NCBI RefSeq assembly: GCF_014873145.1
Contig: NZ_JADBEK010000001.1
Coordinates: forward strand, 4,898,001-4,962,000
DNA: 64,000 nt
DNA from: Nonomuraea angiospora
GTDB taxonomy: Bacteria > Actinomycetota > Actinomycetes > Streptosporangiales > Streptosporangiaceae
Direction of reading: 5' to 3'
This document shows, in pieces, positions 49,230 through 57,168 of this stretch (position 1 is its first letter; the number at the start of each line of letters is the position of its first letter). The translations under genes and the position numbers were made by a program. The notes beneath the pieces are model-generated. The model saw nothing but the letters and a program-made list of their open reading frames with translations, did no database searches and had not been told where the DNA came from.

Positions 49230-50117
49230 GTGAACGAAGCGGACTGGGTGCGATTGGTCAGACAGCTCCGCAGAGGCGACTGCACCCCGCTTCTCGGGGC
49301 GGGCGCCTGCTATGGGCGACTTCCGACCGGCAAGGAGCTCAGCAAGCACTTCGCGAAGGAGTACGGCTTTCCGTTCGCCGACCACGGAAATCTCGCGCAC
49401 GTGATGCAGTACGCGGCTCACGTGCATAACGATCCCACCGATCTCAAAGTGGAAGTCTGCGCATACCTGAAACAGTACGCGGCGGCCGCCACCGATCCGC
49501 TCGACCCGCACACGGTGCTGGCCGAGTTCCCGATCAAGACTTTTCTCACCACCAACTACGACGACTTCATGCTGCAGGCCTTACAGCACTGCCGCAAAGG
49601 TCCGCGCACCCCGAACGTGTGCAGGTCGACGTGGTGGGAGCCGACGAAGCGGGCCGTCGTGCCCGACCCCGATCCCGACCACCCGCTGATCTACCATCTG
49701 CACGGGAACTGGGACGACCCCTCCTCCATCGTGCTGACCGAGAACGATTATGTGCAGTATCTCCTCAACCTGCGCGACGTCGACGACGCGAACGGCCGCC
49801 AGCTCCTCCCGATTCCCGAGCCGGTGCTCGACGCCATGACCTCGAGCCCGCTGCTCTTTCTCGGCTACAGCCTCCAGGACTGGAACTTCCGGGTGCTCTT
49901 CCACGGCCTGATCAAATCCATTCCCTCCACCCGGCAGCGCCGGCATATCAGCGTGCAACTCCTGCCGGAGCTGAACACGTCGCTGACCGACGCGGAGAAT
50001 CTGGCCGCCGAATACCTGAAGAGCTATTACGCCGACCTGAAGATCTCGATCTACGTCGGCACCACGTCCGCGTTCTTCAAGGAACTGCTCGACTGGAATG
50101 CGAGGACGCCGCTATGA
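49230..50117 (+). CDS. SIR2-like (SIR2_2) domain protein in RiPP operon
   Basis: 295 residues. GTG chosen for GGTGGGG upstream; an ATG at 49206 is the alternative. Motifs of SIR2-like NAD-binding proteins in order: CTPLLGAGACYGRLPTGKEL (G-A-G loop), FLTTNYDDFM (T-N-Y-D), IYHLHGNWDDPSSIVLTEND (H-G-x-x-D, with the likely catalytic His) and LLFLGYSLQDWNFRVLFHGL. This is the build of SIR2 proteins from antiphage systems (ThsA-, DSR-, SIR2-HerA-like), which hydrolyse NAD+. It overlaps the nSTAND gene by 4 bp, so the two are coproduced. GC3 is lower than in neighbours. Activity here is inferred only. Confidence 0.82.
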   Translation: MNEADWVRLVRQLRRGDCTPLLGAGACYGRLPTGKELSKHFAKEYGFPFADHGNLAHVMQYAAHVHNDPTDLKVEVCAYLKQYAAAATDPLDPHTVLAEFPIKTFLTTNYDDFMLQALQHCRKGPRTPNVCRSTWWEPTKRAVVPDPDPDHPLIYHLHGNWDDPSSIVLTENDYVQYLLNLRDVDDANGRQLLPIPEPVLDAMTSSPLLFLGYSLQDWNFRVLFHGLIKSIPSTRQRRHISVQLLPELNTSLTDAENLAAEYLKSYYADLKISIYVGTTSAFFKELLDWNARTPL

Positions 50118-51763
50118 CCGTGACCGATCCGGCCGGCCGGCCGTACGTCGGGCTGCGCCCCTTCGGCCGTGCCGACAGCGACCTGTTCCACGGAAGGGAG
50201 CAGGAGTCGCGGGAGATCGCCACGCTCTGGCGGGCGGCCGGGCTGACCGTGCTCTACGGCGCCTCCGGCGTGGGCAAGACCTCGCTGCTCAACGCGGGCG
50301 TGCTGCCCAGGATCGACCGGGAGCGGGCCGACGTGCTGCCCGTCGCCAGGATCTCGCCGCACACCCCGCTCCCCATCGCGGGCGGCAACCCGTACGTCAT
50401 GGCGCTGCTGTCGGCCTGGGCGCCGGACGCCTCGCCCGGCTCGCTGGCGGGCCTGACCGTCACGCGATTCCTTGCCGAGCGCCCCGGGCGCGAGGACGAG
50501 TACGGCGACCCGCTGCCCGTCCTGGCCGCCATCGACCAGGCGGAGACCCTGTTCCACAGCGACCTGGCCCGCCAGCGCGACCGCAAGGAGCTCGTCGACC
50601 AGCTCGTACGGGCCATGCGCGACCACCCCGGCCTGCACCTCCTGCTGTCGCTGCGCGAGGAGTACCTGTTCCTCGTGCTGCCCTACGAGCGCCCGTTCGG
50701 CCAGGGCTCGCGGGCCCGCTTCCACCTGCAGCCGCTCTCCCCCGAGGAGGCGAGGCAGGCCGTGGAGCGGCCGCTGGAGCGCACCTCCAGGACCATCACC
50801 CGCGCCGCCACCCGGCTCCTGGTCGGCGAGCTGCGTTCGGCCACCGTCAAGGACGCGTGGGGCAACCCGTCCACCGTCGAGCTGGAGCTGGTGGAGCCCG
50901 TCCAGCTCCAGGTGGTCTGCTCCGCGCTGTGGGACTCGCTGCCCGACGAGGTGACGGAGATCGGCGAGGAGCACGTGCGGGTCTACGCGGTGGTGGAGGA
51001 GTTCCTGTTCGACTTCTTCAAGCGCGCGGTCGGGGAGGTGGCGCGCGAGTTCGACGTCCCCGTCGGGGAGCTGCTGCTCTGGCTGCGCCGTACGTTCATC
51101 ACCGACCACGGCACCCGCAACATCGCGTACGAGGGCATCGAGCAGACCACGGGCATGCCCAACGCCGTGGCCCGCGCCCTGGAGGACCGGCACATCCTGC
51201 GCGGCGAGCACCGCATGGGCAGCCGCTGGTACGAGCTGGCCCACGACCGGCTCATCGGCCCGGTCTCGCACCGCGGCTCGCCCTCGACGTACCTGGAGGC
51301 GGCCCGCACGGCGCGGGCCCAGCGCAACTGGCCGCTCGCCGCCCGGCTCGCCGACGAGGCCAGGCACGCGGCCGAGCCCGACGACTCCTGGGTGCGCGCC
51401 GAGGTCGCCGAGATCCACGCCGACGCGGCGCTCGCCCAGGGCGACGTCAAGCAGGTACGCCGCTACTGCGAGGAGGCGGTGAGCCTGTACGCCGAGCGCG
51501 GCCGCTTCGACGGCGTCGCCCGCGCGCTCACCATCGACGGCCGCTGGCACCTGGCCCACGGGGATCTCAACAGAGCGATCGAGCAGATCAACGCGGCAGT
51601 GACCCTCGCACCAAATGACATAGCCGCACAAATGGCACTAGCGGAGGCATTTCACCGTTCGGGCACTCCCCGGGCCGCCGCGGCCGTGGTTCACGGCATC
51701 TTTCCCCTGCTCACCGACGAGGCGCTCGACAGGGCGAACGAGATGCTTCGACTATCAGAATGA
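50114..51763 (+). CDS. nSTAND1-type NTPase with C-terminal TPRs
   Basis: 549 residues. The opening RPYVGLRPFGRADSDLFHGR is the standard nSTAND1 entry. Walker A GASGVGKTSLLN (Lys55) and Walker B VLAAIDQAETLF (the D-Q-x-E form of this group) follow, then LHLLLSLREEYLFLVLPYER and the helical/winged part with WYELAHDRLIGPV (H-D-R-L, also typical). From about 390 on there are helical repeats of the TPR type (AIEQINAAVTLAPNDIAAQM). STAND NTPases are signal-triggered switches. The gene overlaps the SIR2-like gene (ATGA) and precedes fxsB by 49 bp. Confidence 0.85.
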   Translation: MTVTDPAGRPYVGLRPFGRADSDLFHGREQESREIATLWRAAGLTVLYGASGVGKTSLLNAGVLPRIDRERADVLPVARISPHTPLPIAGGNPYVMALLSAWAPDASPGSLAGLTVTRFLAERPGREDEYGDPLPVLAAIDQAETLFHSDLARQRDRKELVDQLVRAMRDHPGLHLLLSLREEYLFLVLPYERPFGQGSRARFHLQPLSPEEARQAVERPLERTSRTITRAATRLLVGELRSATVKDAWGNPSTVELELVEPVQLQVVCSALWDSLPDEVTEIGEEHVRVYAVVEEFLFDFFKRAVGEVAREFDVPVGELLLWLRRTFITDHGTRNIAYEGIEQTTGMPNAVARALEDRHILRGEHRMGSRWYELAHDRLIGPVSHRGSPSTYLEAARTARAQRNWPLAARLADEARHAAEPDDSWVRAEVAEIHADAALAQGDVKQVRRYCEEAVSLYAERGRFDGVARALTIDGRWHLAHGDLNRAIEQINAAVTLAPNDIAAQMALAEAFHRSGTPRAAAAVVHGIFPLLTDEALDRANEMLRLSE

Positions 51764-51812
51764 CGTCATATGCTGGGCACCTCGCAAGTCTCAATGTGGA
51801 GGCTGATCCGCG

Positions 51813-53009
51813 GTGTCAGAGTGGCCAGCGACATTGGACGTCGACGCGCTGCTGGCCCGCGGCTGGCGGCCGACGCCGTTCCGGCAGTTCATCCTGAAAG
51901 TACATAGCAGATGTGATTTGTCATGCACATATTGCTACATGTACGAAATGGCGGATCAAAGCTGGAGATTTCGCCCAAAACGTATGTCTCGGGAAACGGT
52001 CGAGGCCACCGCGGCCAGGATCGCCGAACACGCCAAGGCACACGATCTCGACGGCGTCGACGTGATCCTGCACGGCGGGGAGCCGCTCCTGGCCGGCCAC
52101 GACGAGATCCGCGACCTCGTGGGGCTCGTCAGGTCCGCCGTGCCGGTCCGCGTGGACGTCAGCGTGCAGACCAACGCGACGCTCCTCGACACCCGCTTCC
52201 TGCGGCTCTTCGACGAGCTGGAGATCGGCGTCGGGGTCAGCCTCGACGGCGGGCAGGCCGACCACGACCGCTCCCGCCGCACCGCCGACGGCCGCGGCAG
52301 CTACCACCGGGTGGCCGCCGCGCTGGAGCTCCTCACGTCCGAGGACTTCCGGCACCTGTTCCACGGGCTGCTGTGCACCGTCGACCTCCGCAACGACCCG
52401 CTGGGCACCTACACCGCCCTCCTGGGCTTCGACCCGCCGCTGATCGACTTCCTGCTCCCCCACGGCAACTGGACCGAGCCGCCGCCCGGCAGGGTCCCGG
52501 GCTCACCGGACACCCCGTACGCGACCTGGCTGGCGACGGTCTTCGACCGGTGGTACACCACGCCGTCCCACGCCACCCGCGTCCGGCTGTTCGACGAGAT
52601 CATCCATCTGCTCCTCGGCGGGGAGTCGGCCACCGAGCAGATCGGCCTCTCGCCCGCGGCCATGATCGTGATCGAGACCGACGGCGAGATCGAGCAGTCC
52701 GACCTGCTCAAGTCGGCGTTCGAGGGCGCCGGGAGCACCGGGCTGCACGTGTCCCGCGACTCCTTCGACGACCTCCTGCTCCACCCCTTCACCGCCGCCC
52801 GCCAGATCGCCCGCCTCGACCCCGCGCCGGAGTGCGCCGCGTGCGAGGTGGGCATGATCTGCGGTGGCGGCCTGTTCGCCCACCGCTACAGAGCGGGCGA
52901 CGGCTTCCACAACCCCTCGGTCTACTGCGCGGACCTGCTGCACCTGATCAAGCACGTCGGCCGCACCGTGCAGGCCGACATCCGTCGCCGTACGAAGGAT
53001 CCCCTATGA
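51813..53009 (+). CDS. fxsB: FxsB-type radical SAM/SPASM cyclophane-forming peptide maturase
   Basis: 398 residues. The [4Fe-4S]-SAM motif is CDLSCTYCYMY (Cys34, 38, 41); the GGEPLL motif follows in VILHGGEPLLAG. The C-terminal SPASM-like region has PECAACEVGMICGGGL with further Cys near SVYCADLL. It would crosslink the Phe of the F-Q-S-S-I core with the beta-carbon region of the motif's Ser side. GTG start with GGAGG 8 bp upstream. The DNA for residues 29-62, which spans the cluster motif, uses codons that are rare here (AGA, TTG, TCA, ACA, AAA). It is coupled by 4 bp to the HExxH gene. Confidence 0.92.
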   Translation: MSEWPATLDVDALLARGWRPTPFRQFILKVHSRCDLSCTYCYMYEMADQSWRFRPKRMSRETVEATAARIAEHAKAHDLDGVDVILHGGEPLLAGHDEIRDLVGLVRSAVPVRVDVSVQTNATLLDTRFLRLFDELEIGVGVSLDGGQADHDRSRRTADGRGSYHRVAAALELLTSEDFRHLFHGLLCTVDLRNDPLGTYTALLGFDPPLIDFLLPHGNWTEPPPGRVPGSPDTPYATWLATVFDRWYTTPSHATRVRLFDEIIHLLLGGESATEQIGLSPAAMIVIETDGEIEQSDLLKSAFEGAGSTGLHVSRDSFDDLLLHPFTAARQIARLDPAPECAACEVGMICGGGLFAHRYRAGDGFHNPSVYCADLLHLIKHVGRTVQADIRRRTKDPL

Positions 53010-54292
53010 ACCTCACTGACCACCGGATCCCGGCGGACGCGTTCGACGCCCTCGCCGACGGCGGCGGAGGCGGCGGCGCCGTGCGGCGGCTCAAGGCCGC
53101 CCAGTACAGCAAGCACCTGCTGCTCATCAGGGGTGTCCTGGACGTGGCCCGCGAGCTGGGCCACACCTCCTGGGCGCGGACGCGGCGGGCCTACGACCTG
53201 CTCGCAACGCTCCAGACGAGCCACCCGGAGGCGGTCGGCAGGGTCCTGCAGCACCCGTCCGTGGGCGCCTGGGCCCGCCACGCGGTCCGCTCCCGGCGCT
53301 CGCCGGAGCAGCTGGCCGCCCTGGCCGCGGCGGCGGCCATCCACGCCCGCACGACGTGCGAGGTGGACGTCCCGGTCATCGCCGGCAGGGCCATGCTGCC
53401 GTCGCTGGGGCAGGTCGCCTTCCCCGACGGCGTGACCATGGCGACCGTGCACTGCTGGCCGGAGGGCGCGGAGGTGAGCGCGGGCGACCTGGTGGTCGAG
53501 ATCCGCGACGACGCCCCCGGCTGGCAGCGGCTGCGGGCCCTCTCGGCCGAGTCCGGCGGCAGGCGGCTCAACGTGCTCATCGACGACCTCGACCCGCACC
53601 GGCTGCCGGGGGCGAGCGACCTGCACGGGCGGCTCACGGACGCGGAGGCGGCCCGCTGGCAGCGCCTCCTGGACGAGTCCTGGCGGCTCCTGGTGAGCCA
53701 CCACGAGCCGGTCGCCGAGGAGGTGTCGGCCGGCATCACGGTCCTCACGCCGCTGACCGCTCCCTCGACGGGCTCGTCCAGCGCCTCCTCGCGCGACGCC
53801 TACGGCTGCATAGCCCTCTCCGACCCGTCGGACCCCCGCACGCTGGCCGAGACCCTCACCCACGAGGCCCAGCACGCCAAGCTCTCGGCCCTGCTCGACA
53901 TCGTGCCGCTGACCGAGCCGGACGACGGCTCGCGCTACTACGCGCCCTGGCGCGAGGACCCCAGGCCCGCCGGGGGACTGCTCCAGGGCGCGTACGCATA
54001 CCTGGGCGTGACGGACTTCTGGCGGCGGCAGATGCGGCACGAGACGGGCGAGGACGAGATCCGCGCGGGCGCCGAGTTCGCCCGCTGGCGGGCGGCGGCC
54101 CACCTGGTCACCCGCACCCTCCTGAGCAGCGGCCGGCTGACCGAGCACGGGGTGGCCTTCGTGGGCCGGATGGGCAGCCGGCTCGGCTCCTGGGCCGGCG
54201 AGCCGGTGCCCGCCGCGGCGACGGCCCTGGCCGAGGACGCCGCCGAGCGCCACCGGGCCCGCTGGCGGGCCCGCAACGGCGACCTCAACTGA
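53006..54292 (+). CDS. HExxH-type peptide beta-hydroxylase (RiPP tailoring)
   Basis: 428 residues. The HEAQH site (His286, Glu287, His290, in TLTHEAQHAKLSALLD) with downstream GAYAYLGVTDFWRR is the hallmark of the aKG-HExxH protein group found beside FxsB. Members are 2-oxoglutarate/Fe(II) enzymes that hydroxylate a beta-carbon of the RiPP core. The N-terminal half is helical (SKHLLLIRGVLDVARELGHT) and may bind the leader. It starts within the fxsB stop (ATGA), so a fixed ratio to FxsB is likely. The core residue modified is unknown; F, Q or I of FQSSI are candidates. Confidence 0.87.
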   Translation: MNLTDHRIPADAFDALADGGGGGGAVRRLKAAQYSKHLLLIRGVLDVARELGHTSWARTRRAYDLLATLQTSHPEAVGRVLQHPSVGAWARHAVRSRRSPEQLAALAAAAAIHARTTCEVDVPVIAGRAMLPSLGQVAFPDGVTMATVHCWPEGAEVSAGDLVVEIRDDAPGWQRLRALSAESGGRRLNVLIDDLDPHRLPGASDLHGRLTDAEAARWQRLLDESWRLLVSHHEPVAEEVSAGITVLTPLTAPSTGSSSASSRDAYGCIALSDPSDPRTLAETLTHEAQHAKLSALLDIVPLTEPDDGSRYYAPWREDPRPAGGLLQGAYAYLGVTDFWRRQMRHETGEDEIRAGAEFARWRAAAHLVTRTLLSSGRLTEHGVAFVGRMGSRLGSWAGEPVPAAATALAEDAAERHRARWRARNGDLN

Positions 54293-54342
54293 TCGACCCG
54301 GCCCCGCCGGCAGGTCCGCAGACGGCCGGTCGCGTCACCGGG

Positions 54343-55125
54343 TCACTGGCACTTCCCCTTCAGCCACGCGTTGAACTGGGACGTGTAGTCGGTGGCCACC
54401 CGCTTGGCGCCGCGATCGAGCGCCCCCTGCCAGGCGCTCTCGTTCAGCGTCCACGAGGGAGGCGGCTCTTCCCACTTGGTGACCTCCGGCCAGATGGGCC
54501 CGCCGCTCAGCACCTTGCTCATGCCCGCGGCGCTCACCCGGCTCCTCAGCTCGGCCGCGATCTCGCTGTTGTGGGAGTACAGGATGATCTCCTGCGACTG
54601 GTAGCGCTCCTTGACGGGGTCGAGCACCTCGGCCCAGGCCCGCGCCTTGATCGCGGCGTCGGAGCTGAGCAGCGACTGCCGGGCCTCCGGCTTGATCTCG
54701 ACCAGCCCGATCATGCCGGCGCTCTTCATCGCGGACAGCCACTCGCGGAAGGTGTAGACGGTCTCGCCCTGGAAGACGCCGCGGTTGATGGTCCGGCCCT
54801 TGAGCGCGGTGTCGCCGGCCGCCCACCAGATGTCGGTGATGTTCTTCTTCGTGCCCGTCAGGCCCCAGGTAGAGGTGTTGTGCCACATGACGGCCTTGGT
54901 GCCGTCCTTGGTGAGCTGCAGGTCGGCCTCGACGCCCGACGCGCCCCAGGACTGGTAGCGGCGGATGGCCGTGGGGTTGTTGGGCTGACGCACCTGGTCC
55001 CGCTCCCAGGCGTTGGCGCCCGTGGGGTAGCCGCCGTGCGCGAAGATCAGCGGGCACGTGGGCAGGGCGGAGGACGGGGCGGTGAGCAACGAGGCGAGCG
55101 CTAAAGCGGCGAGGGAGGCTGCCAA
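54343..55125 (-). CDS. Secreted GDPD-like phosphodiesterase
   Basis: 260 residues; TTG start, AAAGG 11 bp upstream, and a short signal peptide (LAASLAALALASLLTAPSSA). The GDPD fold is recognised by IFAHGGY (catalytic His), GVEADLQLTKDG (E-x-D metal ligands) and AVMWHN (second His). Later strands (IGLVEIKPEA, ILYSHNSEIAAELR) fit. The usual H-R-G-x-x-x-x-P-E-N-T is changed to HGGYPTGAN, so it may prefer another phosphodiester or be inactive on glycerophosphodiesters. Together with the upstream hydrolase it forms a two-gene set on the minus strand. Confidence 0.78.
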   Translation of the reverse strand: MAASLAALALASLLTAPSSALPTCPLIFAHGGYPTGANAWERDQVRQPNNPTAIRRYQSWGASGVEADLQLTKDGTKAVMWHNTSTWGLTGTKKNITDIWWAAGDTALKGRTINRGVFQGETVYTFREWLSAMKSAGMIGLVEIKPEARQSLLSSDAAIKARAWAEVLDPVKERYQSQEIILYSHNSEIAAELRSRVSAAGMSKVLSGGPIWPEVTKWEEPPPSWTLNESAWQGALDRGAKRVATDYTSQFNAWLKGKCQ

Positions 55126-55158
55126 GGTCCATACCTTTCGATCTTGTTTTCCCGCACA

Positions 55159-56388
55159 CTATCGCTCGGTCAGGAAGGTCCGCAGGAGGCGGGTGTAGGC
55201 GTCCGGCTGGTCTCCGGCGATGGAGTGACCCGCGTTCGCCACGGGCACCAGCGTGGCGTCGGGGAACGTGCGCCGGTACTCGTCGGCGCCTTCGACGGGG
55301 ATGAAGTCGCAGGAGCCACGCATGATCAGCACCGGCACCCGGACGTGGCGCAGCTTGGGGCGGGGGTCGGGCACCCGGAGGAAGTCCTCGCTGGTGATCT
55401 GGTTGACGTAGAAGCCCTGGCGGTTGCCGTGCGGCTCCCGTACGGGCGCGCCAGGGCACGAGCCGGTGTTGCGGCCCACCAGCGCGAGCTCGTGGAAGCG
55501 CGCGTCGGCCTCGCGATCGCCCATCAGGGCATGCGCGGCGTTGGGGTTGATGCCCAGCAGGATGGACATGGTGAGCATCCGGGGCGAGCCCGCGAGCTCG
55601 TCGTAGCGTCGTTGCTCCTCGGGGGTGAGACGCCGGGAGAAATCGCTGTCGGGCCGGGAGCCCGGCCACAGCGCCCCGGGCGCGGTGAAGACCACCTTGG
55701 CGACGCGATCGGGGTGCGCCGCGACGTATTGGGCGGCGAGCGAGCCGCCCCACGACTGGCCGACGATGACGAGCCGGTCCGCGCCGATGGTGCGGCGGAT
55801 GGCCTCGAGGTCGGCGACGTGCCGGGCGACCGTGTAGCCGGTGACGTCCGGCAGCCGGGTGGAGCGGCCGGCGCCGACCTGGTCGTAGGAGTACACATCG
55901 AAACCGGCGGCGGCCAGGGCCTCGCCGCCGACCGGGATGCCCTCGCCGGGAGTGCCGGGGCCGCCGTGCAGGAAGATCACCGGTGTGGGGCGGGGCGTGC
56001 CGGTCGCGGGCGCGTGGACGTAGGCGATGCGGGAGCCGGTCGGCAGCTCCCAGTAGCGGACGCCCGCGGGGGCCGGCGCGGCCTGCGGGATCGGGCCCGG
56101 TCGCAGGACGGTGACGGATGCGAGCACGGCCAGGGCGGCCGTCGCGCCGAGCGCGGTCAGCGTCGCCGCCCTGCGGGGGCCCCGGGCGCCGAGCAGGGTG
56201 AACGCCGGCCGGCCGATCAGGAAGGCGGTACCGGCCATCACCACCAGCCCTGCGGTCGCGAGGACGGGGATGGCCGTGCTGGCGGCCGCGGTGAGGAGGA
56301 AGGCGGCGGCGCCGGCGAACGACGCCACGACCACCGCGGTGAAGACGAGAACGCCGCCGAGCAGGCGACGGATCGAGGTGCGTGCCAT
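55159..56388 (-). CDS. Membrane-anchored alpha/beta hydrolase (proline-iminopeptidase-like)
   Basis: 409 residues. ATG chosen at MARTSIRRLLGGVLVF; upstream frame is noise. Four predicted membrane segments occupy about residues 10-118, followed by the hydrolase: HGGPGTPGEG (the S33 peptidase HGGPG motif), YSYDQVGAGRS (DQxGxGxS), nucleophile in VIVGQSWGGSLAAQY (G-x-S-x-G), His near ANAGHSIAG. The HGGPG and D-Q-x-G pair puts it in the prolyl aminopeptidase/S33 group. The membrane part is unusual for that group. Located between the GDPD-like gene and a two-component system. Confidence 0.85.
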   Translation of the reverse strand: MARTSIRRLLGGVLVFTAVVVASFAGAAAFLLTAAASTAIPVLATAGLVVMAGTAFLIGRPAFTLLGARGPRRAATLTALGATAALAVLASVTVLRPGPIPQAAPAPAGVRYWELPTGSRIAYVHAPATGTPRPTPVIFLHGGPGTPGEGIPVGGEALAAAGFDVYSYDQVGAGRSTRLPDVTGYTVARHVADLEAIRRTIGADRLVIVGQSWGGSLAAQYVAAHPDRVAKVVFTAPGALWPGSRPDSDFSRRLTPEEQRRYDELAGSPRMLTMSILLGINPNAAHALMGDREADARFHELALVGRNTGSCPGAPVREPHGNRQGFYVNQITSEDFLRVPDPRPKLRHVRVPVLIMRGSCDFIPVEGADEYRRTFPDATLVPVANAGHSIAGDQPDAYTRLLRTFLTER

Positions 56389-56487
56389 GGATTTCACGCT
56401 AGAAGCGGGAGAACGCCCTTCCCTGGGCCTGCGGGACCGTCTTGGACCTCCCGGAACCACGCTGTCCGGCGGATGCCGCCCCCCGCC

Positions 56488-57168
56488 TCACGGCGGAGGC
56501 GCGATGGCGCGGCCACCGCTGTCGCCCGGCCTCACAAGGCCGGTTTCGTAGGCGACGATGGTCGCCTGGACCCGGTCCCGCACCCCCAGTTTGGCGAGGA
56601 CGGCGGCGACGTGGTCCTTGACGGTGGCCGGGCTGATCCGGAGGTCGGCGGCGGCCTCGGCGTTGGTCAGGCCGCGCGCCACCCGCAGGAGCACCTGCCG
56701 CTCGCGCGCGGTGAGGACGGACAGCCGCCCGGCGTCGGCCGGGCCGGGTCCGGCGGCGAAATGGTCGAGCAGCCGCCGGGTCACGGCGGGGTCCAGCAGC
56801 GCCTCCCCGCCGGCGACCACGCGGATCGAGTCGATGACGCGGTCGGGGTCGGTGTCCTTGAGCAGGAAGCCGGCCGCGCCGGCGCGCAGGGCCGCGAACA
56901 CGTACTCGTCGAGGTGGAACGTGGTCAGGACGATGACCCGCGTGGCGGGCACCGCGGCGGTGATCTTCGTGGTGGCGTCCAGCCCGTTCATGCCCGGCAT
57001 CCGGATGTCCATGAGCGCGACGTCGGGCCGCAGCGAGGTCGCGAGGTCCACGGCGGCGGCGCCGTCGGCGGCCTGGCCGACCACGCTCAGGTCCGGCTCG
57101 GCGGCCACGATGGCGGCGATCCCCGCGCGCACCACGGCCTGGTCGTCGGCCACCATCACCCGAATCAC
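56488..57168 (-). CDS. NarL/LuxR-family response regulator
   Basis: 226 residues from a GTG overlapping the kinase stop (GTGA). Receiver: RVMVADDQAVVRAGI with D-D, phospho-acceptor in DVALMDIRMPGMNG, T in VIVLTTF, and K in GFLLKDTDPD. The LuxR-type HTH is LSVLTARERQVLLRVARGLT followed by NAEAAADLRISPATVKDHVA. The C-terminal tail is Pro/Gly-rich. Forms a two-component pair with the large kinase upstream; the S33-like hydrolase downstream may be a target. Confidence 0.92.
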   Translation of the reverse strand: MIRVMVADDQAVVRAGIAAIVAAEPDLSVVGQAADGAAAVDLATSLRPDVALMDIRMPGMNGLDATTKITAAVPATRVIVLTTFHLDEYVFAALRAGAAGFLLKDTDPDRVIDSIRVVAGGEALLDPAVTRRLLDHFAAGPGPADAGRLSVLTARERQVLLRVARGLTNAEAAADLRISPATVKDHVAAVLAKLGVRDRVQATIVAYETGLVRPGDSGGRAIAPPP

